This document shows positions 5,774 through 6,048 of a stretch of DNA of 6,048 nt, piece after piece. A program made the translations under genes and the position numbers. Origin of the DNA: Rhodothermales bacterium (GTDB lineage Bacteria > Bacteroidota > Rhodothermia > Rhodothermales > UBA10348); contig JABDJZ010000379.1 of NCBI GenBank assembly GCA_013003255.1, positions 1-6,048 of the forward strand, read 5' to 3'. Each line of letters opens with the position of its first letter. The first letter of the stretch is position 1. The notes under the pieces are model-generated. The model saw nothing but the letters and a program-made list of their open reading frames with translations, searched no databases and was not told the origin of the DNA.

Positions 5774-6048
5774 GTGCTTCGTTCCCTCACCATTCGTGAC
5801 TATGCCCTGATCGAGGGCCTGGAAGTCGACTTTCAGCCCGGGCTGAACGTCGTGACGGGTGAAACGGGCGCCGGTAAGTCAATTGTGGTCGGTGCGCTGA
5901 AGATGATTCTGGGTGAGCGCGCTTCCACCGAAGTGGTACGGACGGGAGCGCGGAAGGCCGTCGTCGAAGGCATATTCGAGGGCATCGACCATGCGCGGTT
6001 GAAGCCCATCCTCGAAGAGGCCGGTCTCGAATGGCAGGACCACCTCAT
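5774..6048 (+). CDS. recN: DNA repair protein RecN, N-terminal fragment (3' end outside window)
   Basis: The first 91 codons of recN, plus two bases of the next, before the window ends. RecN is an SMC-like ATPase that acts early in recombinational repair of double-strand breaks, tethering DNA in the cytoplasm. The visible part is the N-terminal ABC-type head. LRSLTIRDYALIE (2-14) is the conserved opening strand, Walker A is GETGAGKS (29-36), and ALKMILGERAS (41-51) follows as expected. Related ATPases such as SMC, RecF and Rad50 share the P-loop, but the RDYALIE and LGERAS blocks are specific to RecN. Full proteins are about 550-570 residues, so roughly one sixth is present. The GTG at 5774-5776 is chosen because the family begins Met-Leu-x-x-Leu-x-Ile at this point. 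An in-frame TTG at 5717 would add 19 residues without family support. No Shine-Dalgarno sequence is visible. The 99-bp gap suggests a separate transcript from the lipoprotein gene. Confidence 0.95.
   Translation, partial: MLRSLTIRDYALIEGLEVDFQPGLNVVTGETGAGKSIVVGALKMILGERASTEVVRTGARKAVVEGIFEGIDHARLKPILEEAGLEWQDHL

Noticed and set aside
1..6048. Search for mobile elements, CRISPR repeats, tRNA/rRNA and phage genes
   Set aside because: No repeats, terminal inverted repeats, transposase or RNA-gene signatures were seen; the window reads as ordinary chromosomal genes.

Overview
The window looks like chromosomal DNA from a GC-rich member of the Bacteroidota, most likely of the Rhodothermales/Balneolales (Rhodothermota) type. 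Three things point there: a type IX secretion PorQ-like protein, a SecA of about 1,140 residues with the long insertions usual for this phylum, and a C-terminal 'GCxDPxAxNY...C' motif common in Bacteroidota surface and secreted proteins. GC content is clearly above 50% by eye. The lineage is an inference from protein types, not from a database match.

Layout, left to right. (1) At 1-178 (+) is the last 58 codons of a sulfatase-family enzyme. (2) At 165-1130 (-) is a complete porQ-like gene whose 3' end overlaps the sulfatase gene tail to tail by 14 bp. (3) The 246-bp divergent region 1131-1376 holds a perfect 6-3-6 inverted repeat and several small GC-rich hairpins. (4) At 1377-4793 (+) is full-length secA, the motor of the general secretion pathway. 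(5) Five bases later, at 4799-5674 (+), is a lipoprotein with a DUF1080/3-keto-disaccharide hydrolase domain and a short Cys-containing C-terminal motif, probably co-transcribed with secA. (6) After a 99-bp gap with a weak Bacteroidota-type promoter candidate, recN (DNA repair SMC-like ATPase) starts with GTG at 5774 and runs off the right edge.

Functionally the centre is protein export. SecA drives preproteins across the inner membrane, and the flanking PorQ-like protein and lipoprotein are both predicted Sec clients by their signal peptides. PorQ would act in the outer-membrane stage of type IX secretion. The sulfatase tail and the DUF1080 lipoprotein both hint at saccharide breakdown, but they sit on opposite sides of secA and nothing here shows a shared locus. 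RecN belongs to recombination repair and is probably an independent unit.

I see no mobile element, CRISPR array, tRNA, rRNA or phage signature, and no convincing new system. The items worth a second look are the dyad between porQ and secA, the secA-lipoprotein arrangement, the lipoprotein's C-terminal motif, and the tail-to-tail gene overlap.
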